Source: Jaapia argillacea MUCL 33604
Lineage: Eukaryota; Basidiomycota; Agaricomycetes; Jaapiales; Jaapiaceae
Assembly: GCA_000697665.1 (NCBI GenBank)
Contig: KL197713.1
Coordinates: 239,323-303,322, forward strand
DNA: 64,000 bases
Direction of reading: 5' to 3'
The position numbers and the translations under genes were made by a program. Below the pieces are notes generated by a model. The model saw only the letters and a program-made list of their open reading frames with translations. It was not told where the DNA came from and ran no database searches. Positions 58,238 to 64,000 of this stretch are shown here, in pieces (the stretch's first letter is position 1; each line of letters opens with the position of its first letter).

Positions 58238-61092
58238 TGCCTTCCCTCAATATAGGTCTTCTGCCCCGCCGAACCTCCTCCAGTCTTCTCGGCTATTCGC
58301 AGGCCAGATATGTCTACATGATATCTTTGTGTACTTGCATTGGCAGATGTGCACAGCGTCCAACGGAAATTAAAGCAGCAGACCGTTGTATCACCATGAT
58401 GTCAGGTCGTTTCCACTTCAGTTCTAGCAAATCCCAGGCTTGTGGTGTGGGTTCGCTGATTAGGTGTCGAATCTGCAAAGGTTTCCTTTCGATCGTAAGG
58501 AAGGCCCCTGCCTCGTGTGCGTGTCAGATCATTCTAGAATTTGCAGAAATGCTTTCACGACAGTGACTGCGTCTTGGTGGACCCGTTCGAAGAAGACCAT
58601 ATTTATTCTGGGGTAGAGGCAACTTCGCGTTACGTAAATGTCTAGGTTCAAAGTTGGGGGACTTGGCTCCAAGGAATGTAAACTCTCCAAACTGGATCGC
58701 GGAAGCAGTCAATGTAAGTTTTAGGTAGGTCCCCCACGTACCTGGTGAGCTCGTCCGCCGATGACGGATCTGTCATCTACAATTCGACTATTCACCCTTG
58801 CGAAGATTATACACTATTGATCATTGTTACGACCCTTCATTGTGGTGTATGACGTGTGGACTCTGCCACCGCCCGAGGCGACCCCATCTTGCCAGCCTCG
58901 TTAGTCGTTCTTGAACACCTTCCCTTTCTGGCGAACTGTATTACGTACGAGATCCTTGTCGCAACCACCGCACTTCCTTCCCTCCCGCGAATCCTTCCAC
59001 CTGTTCTGTACGCACACTATCCTCACATGAATTCGCAGTAAGATGTGAGGTGAGAACCGGCTACTTGAGCTGACGGCAACCTAACTTCTTGTGGATTCGA
59101 GGTTCATCTCATTTTAATCACCGTCTCCAGATGAGGACGGTCGGCCAATAGACGGGTCGAACTGGAAGAACCGCTCCTGCTTTGTTACAAGACTGGTAGG
59201 CCTGTGTAAAGCCGCTGCATCACTTGAAATTGGATCAGCCCTGATTAATGGCTAACACGACTTAGCAGTGTGTTATCTCCTACCCTTTTCCAGTCGCCAT
59301 TTACCAACTCTGTATTCGACGGAATGTTGTTGACGTGGTCACTATTTCCGGTCAACGAATCTCTTGCGTTGGGGTTCGTTGCATACTGCGTCATATTTTT
59401 GCTTGGCACACGACTCGAATGGGCACCTCAGGATGCTTTGTGGTTCTCAACGCAATCGATAGTCGCACAGCCACGAATCGACCATGCCGCCAAATTCCCT
59501 CGTGCCTCCCACCCCCCTGAGATATATTTATGTGAGCCTCCTAATTCTTACGGCCCCCTTACTTCGCAACCTGCCATGCGCATCTGGGAGACTTACGACA
59601 GCCCCTGCAGGCTCGCCGTCTCATACATATATGAAATTATGTTTCCGTTCTCGAGGGCGAGCGGCGGCCCGGATTGCGAAAACGTTCAGATCTAGTGAGC
59701 ACGAACTTTCATTGCTGGTCACCTCCAGCTCAGTTAAGAACAATATTCGCCTTCCTAGGCTTCCCTTTCTCTTCGCTCCTCATCCATTGGGTTGTCGTGG
59801 GCTCTTCCTCGCCGAATTATCCCCTACGGTTGCACACACATTCTACTCCGACCCTTCAGACTCACCAGGGAAAGACATGACTCGATTCCCCCAGAATCTC
59901 TCCACAGTTCTGACGGCCAAAGCGATTTGACCTTCACGCCCTTGAACACGCGATTTCCTTGCAGAGAATTTCGTGCTACGCCCAAACGCCGTCGATTATC
60001 CGAAAAGACGGATCTATCTATGAAGCAAGATGAAGCATCGCGGAGGTCTTTTCGTCTGGAGTTGCCTCTCAGTTCAGGAATGATCGGGTTCCCTTGGGGC
60101 ATTTTTGATGTGGGGTTCAAGCGCAGACGCCTCAGCTCTTGTGCATCACTGTCTGTGATTTGTGCGTCGCGAAGGTTCGTGTCACCTCAAATCCATCAAC
60201 AGCGGACTGATACAAGTATCTTGCAGCTCGACCCCAGTGGGCAATGTACAAGTTACGGGTTTCAAGATCTTTACGTATTGATGCATTGATGCATTCTCAG
60301 TCACTGTCAGGAGTGTCCTCATTGAAGGAATGGCTTCTTGACTGTCCGGCGAGGAAGGACCTGCACCTTCCAATCAACGGCGACCTGCTTAGCACACCGC
60401 GGCGGAAATTGCGAATGCAGGGCCGAAGAGACGAGGGTGCCAACATGCATTGGTCGCACGTCGACGCATTCTCGCTAGTGGCTCTTGGGACTAACGAAGA
60501 TTGGGTGCCAGGACCAGAGAGCTTCGAACTCGTGTTCGAGCTTTCTTGACATGGCGTCTGGTGATGGGCAAGAGTGAATTTGGCACGGTTGGCACGGTTG
60601 GTAGGGGACTCGGACGCGTTTCAGACTGTGGGCGTTGAGCATAGTGGAGAGCACACCACAAGCCTCGTTGAAAACGAGCCAGGGATGCTGCAAGAATGGA
60701 TGGCACCCGCATTTCCGACGGAGGACCGCAACGACCAGCATGGGTTTTGGATGAGCGGAAGCTCAATGCAGGCCGAATGTCGATCCGGAGGATCTTAGAT
60801 TGCAAATGGGAACTGTGATTGGTTTATGGGGGTCGTCACCTGACCCCGCAATTGAATTCGGTCCGTCGGCCGAGGTCGCGGTCGGTTCTGTCGGCGTCTA
60901 TTCTTGGCTGGGTGGGTTGACCGGACCTGTGTGCAGCCACCATCTATCCCGAATTCCTGCTGGAGCTCGATCCGCTCTTCCTTTTCGTCCTTTTCTCCAG
61001 AGCAATTTGCGTCCTTCCTTTTACACCACCACCACCACCCTCCTCCCGTCCTTTTCTCATCGACCCCATCCTCTTGCTTCATTCCTTGTTCT
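58238..61092. other. Unassigned 2.85 kb region upstream of the glutamate synthase gene
   Basis: No gene could be named. Plus-strand open frames with some protein-like composition lie at about 58859-59038 (LPASLVVLEHLPFLANCITY), 59270-59695 (hydrophobic LALGFVAYCVIFLLG), 59792-60235 (Arg-rich, two KRRRLS motifs) and 60300-60549 (LKEWLLDCPARKDLHLPING, ending FELVFELS). They may be exons of one hypothetical gene, but I could not join them in phase. The last 200 bases before 61093 are CT-rich, fitting the 5' UTR of the glutamate synthase gene. Confidence 0.3.
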
Positions 61093-64000
61093 ATGGCCAT
61101 TGCAGCCAATTCCTCAGATTTGCCTCTTGTGTCAGACTCGGCTTCTCCAGATTCCATTCACAGTTTTCATGCAGTACAACGCGATCCCTCCTCCTGGGCT
61201 GGGGCCTTGCCGGCTAGCCAGGGTTTGTACTTGAACGAAAACGAGAAGGATTCTTGTGGTGTTGGCTTTATCTGTCATATCAAGGGCGAAACCAGCCATA
61301 AGATTGTCTCTGATGCCCGCCAACTCTTGTGCGCATTGACGCACAGAGGTGCAACGGGAGCAGATAGTCGTGACGGAGATGGTGCGGGAGTTATGACTGG
61401 TATTCCTCACGATTTTTTCAAGCGTGAGGCCGAGAGAGACATCGGTGCCGCTCTACCAGCGCCGGGAGAGTACGCTGTCGGCAACTTGTTTTTCAAACGT
61501 AACGATCCCGTCGAGCTCCAAAAGCAGCAATCTGTTTTCGCAAAAATCGCCTGCGACCTTGGGCTTCGTGTCCTGGGGTGGAGAGAGGTCCCTACTGATG
61601 GTACGATCCTGGGTCCTGCAGCCAGCAGCAAAGAGCCCGCAATCCTTCAGCCTTTCGTCGTCCTTCGCTCGCACTATGGTGATGGGAGCGCTCCCCAAGG
61701 CGGCACTTTCGACGCCAAGTACTTGGAGCGCCAATTGTATATCCTCCGCAAGCAATCAACGCATAGCATGTTTGTCGTTTCTGTTTGTCTCATAGCAATG
61801 ATCTAAGCTCAACACAACTCGAATTGCATGGTATAAAGAACACTTGCCAAAGGATTTTATGTTTGCTCGTTGTCGTCCAAGAACATCGTCTACAAGGGCC
61901 AGTTGTCTCCTCCGCAAGTATACAACTACTTCCACGATCTCAACCACGTCCTGTACCGGTCCCACTTTACTCTCGTTCACTCTCGCTTCTCCACAAATAC
62001 CTTCCCTAGCTGGGATCGTGCTCAACCTATGCGATGGGCGGCTCATAATGGTTGGTATTGATATTCCTCTGCGAGTACATCTTCGTTGAACCATCATTCT
62101 GGCGTCTAGGCGAAATCAACACTGTTAGAGGAAACAAAAATTGGATGAGGGCTCGCGAAGGCGTGTTGGCCTCGTCGCTTTTTGGAGATCAGCTCGATCT
62201 CCTGTACCCCATCATCGAAGCTGGCGGATCTGATTCAGCCGCTTTCGATAACGTTTTGGAGTTGCTGGTCGTCAATGGCGTCCTTACCCTTCCTGAGTCC
62301 GTCATGATGCTCATCCCAGAAGCGTGGCAGGGCAATCAGACCATGGATCCGGAGAAACGAGCATTTTATAAGTGGGCTGCTTGCGTTCAAGAGCCTTGGG
62401 ATGGACCTGCCCTTTTCGCGTTTAGCGACGGAAGGTATTGCGGTGCCAATCTCGACAGGAATGGTCTTCGGCCCTGCCGATACGTTGTCACCAATGAAGA
62501 CATCATGGTCTGCGCCTCCGAAGTCGGTGCAGTCTTTATTCCACCGGAGAAGGTCATTCAGAAAGGCCGCTTGAAGCCTGGACGGATGTTGCTCGTCGAT
62601 ACCGTGGAGGGTCGTATCGTTGATGATAAAGAATTGAAGCGTACGACCGCCGCGAAGTGTAACTTCTCGTCTTGGATTGAGACACACATCCTCACTGTCC
62701 CGAATATCATCAGGCGTGCCGAGCGCTCCGCGAACCTTGGTGTCGAGCTTGACGAGACTCCACTCAGTGTCGATCCCAAGTTGCAGGCATTCGGATACAC
62801 CGTGGAGCAACTCAATCTATTGATGTTGCCCATGGTCGCTGAGGGGAAGGAAGCATTGGGTTCTATGGGTAACGACGCTCCGATCGCGTGTATGGCCACT
62901 CAGCCAAGGCTCGTCTACGACTACTTCTGCCAACTGTTCGCTCAAGTCACCAATCCCCCTATTGACCCCATCCGAGAGTCAATCGTCATGTCTCTGGAGG
63001 CGTATGTTGGTCCAGAAGGCAATCTCCTCGAGATGAACCCTCAGCAATGTCACCGTATCCTCCTGCCTTCCCCCGTTATCTCTATCGAGGAAATGAACGC
63101 GATGAAGAACTTGAAATTGGCGTACCCGAAATGGCCTTCTCGGACCCTCGACATCACATTCGCCAAACAGGAGGGCTTGCCTGGTTACCAGCTCGCCCTT
63201 GATAGGATTTGTAGCGAGGCTTCGCAAGCCATCGAGGATGGCGTAAAAGTCATCATTCTGTCGGATCGTGCAACAGGTCCATCTCGGATTCCCCTCTCCG
63301 CCCTCATTGCTGTCGGTGGCGTTCATCAACATCTTGTGTTGCAGAAGAAGCGCGCTAAGGTTGCGCTCATGGTGGAGACTGGCGAGGCTCGCGAGGTCCA
63401 TCATATGTGTGTGCTCGTAGGCTATGGGGCGGATGCTGTCTGTCCGTGGTTGATCATGGAGTCGATTCACAAAATTGATCGAGAGGGCTTGTGAGTCTCC
63501 GTTCCAATCCTAATCCGTTGGAGCACGTTTCTGAGCCTCCTTTCTAGGACCAAAGATGACAAGACGGTGGCTGACCTTATGAAGAATTACCGTTACTCGA
63601 TCGACAATGGTATCCTCAAAGTTATGTCTAAGATGGGTATTTCGACCCTTCAATCATACAAGGGTGCCCAGATCTTCGAAGCCCTTGGCCTCCATAGCGA
63701 AGTCGTTGACCGTTGCTTCACCGGCACCGCCACCCGTGTCCAGGGCACTACCTTCGATCTCCTCGCTCTCGATGCCTTTGAGTACCACGAGCGAGGGTGG
63801 CCCTCACGGGAGACTATTATCCCTCCTGGAATGCCAGAGTCGGGCGAGTATCATTGGCGTGACGGAGGAGAAGCTCATATCAATGATCCTACTGGACTCG
63901 CCAACCTTCAGGATGCCGTTCGTGAAAAGAACCAGAAGGCGTTTGACGCATATGCGAAAAATGCGAATGAACAAGCTAGGATGGTTCACCTTCGTGGCCT
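61093..64000 (+). CDS. GLT1: Glutamate synthase (GOGAT, NAD(P)H type), truncated by the window end
   Basis: Makes glutamate from glutamine and 2-oxoglutarate. The preferred start at 61093 ([13 protein letters not shown]) gives a leader. [18 protein letters not shown] then contains the Cys that becomes the N-terminal nucleophile of the class II glutaminase domain after propeptide removal. Further motifs are [80 protein letters not shown] and [20 protein letters not shown]. The central domain begins about 62850, with [20 protein letters not shown] and [20 protein letters not shown]. The FMN-type synthase domain follows, with [20 protein letters not shown] and [20 protein letters not shown]. An ATG at 60904 in frame is less likely. 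Introns are few compared with neighbours. The 3' two thirds are outside the window. Confidence 0.95.

Noticed and set aside
60904-61092. Longer start for glutamate synthase at 60904
   Set aside because: The extension is a Ser/His/Pro run matching a CT-rich 5' [11 protein letters not shown] at 61093 fits better.

Overview
The window is nuclear DNA of a filamentous or yeast-like fungus, most likely a basidiomycete. Almost every gene is cut by many short introns (about 45-95 bases, GT...AG, often with a CTGAC/CTAAC-like branch site). Coding density is high on both strands, and the protein set is fungal (Faa2-type acyl-CoA ligase, GH55 glucanase, Qcr10, Nop16, Zn2Cys6 regulator, PDX1). The intron density and the wide spacing within the zinc cluster recall Agaricomycotina, perhaps Tremellomycetes; this is inference. 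I saw no prokaryotic operons, CRISPR arrays, rRNA, convincing tRNA, or mobile or virus-like elements.
Layout. 1-0.67 kb: tail of a Ser/Thr-rich membrane protein. 1.1-3.8 kb (-): SRP receptor alpha. 4.1-5.1 kb (-): cyclin L, divergent from an RS/RE-rich protein (5.5-7.7 kb, +). 7.8-9.0 kb: a 77-aa Cys-containing protein (-) and a zinc-ribbon protein (+). 9.1-10.9 kb (-): membrane aspartic protease. 11.5-12.7 kb (+): Ypt1/Rab1. 13.9-14.7 kb (-): NLS-bearing unknown. 15.3-15.7 kb (+): mitoribosomal mL49. 16.4-18.0 kb (+): PDX1/SNZ. 18.3-21.2 kb (-): acyl-CoA synthetase. 21.7-23.0 kb (-): penta-EF-hand protein. 23.5-24.9 kb (+): HAD phosphatase. 26.4-29.6 kb (-): Zn2Cys6 regulator. 30.8-32.2 kb (-): Nop16, divergent from Qcr10 (32.5-33.1 kb, +). 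33.1-36.5 kb: unassigned, with exon-like fragments. 36.5-37.3 kb (+): unknown. 37.6-39.4 kb (-): membrane-anchored M24 peptidase. 41.1-44.8 kb (+): GH55 exo-glucanase. 45.0-48.2 kb (+): mitochondrial IF2, tail to tail with a CHORD-CS co-chaperone (48.2-49.6 kb, -). 50.9-52.3 kb (-): mitochondrial carrier, head to head with an ALKBH7-like dioxygenase (52.4-53.3 kb, +), then an unknown gene (53.4-54.9 kb). 55.3-55.7 kb (-): a 59-aa protein. 56.7-58.2 kb (+): Lst8. 61.1 kb to the end (+): NADH/NADPH glutamate synthase, cut by the window end.
These genes do not form one pathway. Most are housekeeping genes in divergent or convergent pairs. Several serve mitochondria (mL49, Qcr10, IF2, carrier, ALKBH7) or the secretory route (SRP receptor, Ypt1, protease, M24, GH55). 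No clear new biological system is visible. The best leads are the unassigned stretches at 33-36.5, 50.0-50.9 and 58.2-60.9 kb, the RS-free cyclin L beside an RS-rich protein, and the carrier/ALKBH7 pair.
Coordinates of spliced genes are first to last coding base, introns included. Splice sites were placed by eye from frame continuity and family resemblance.
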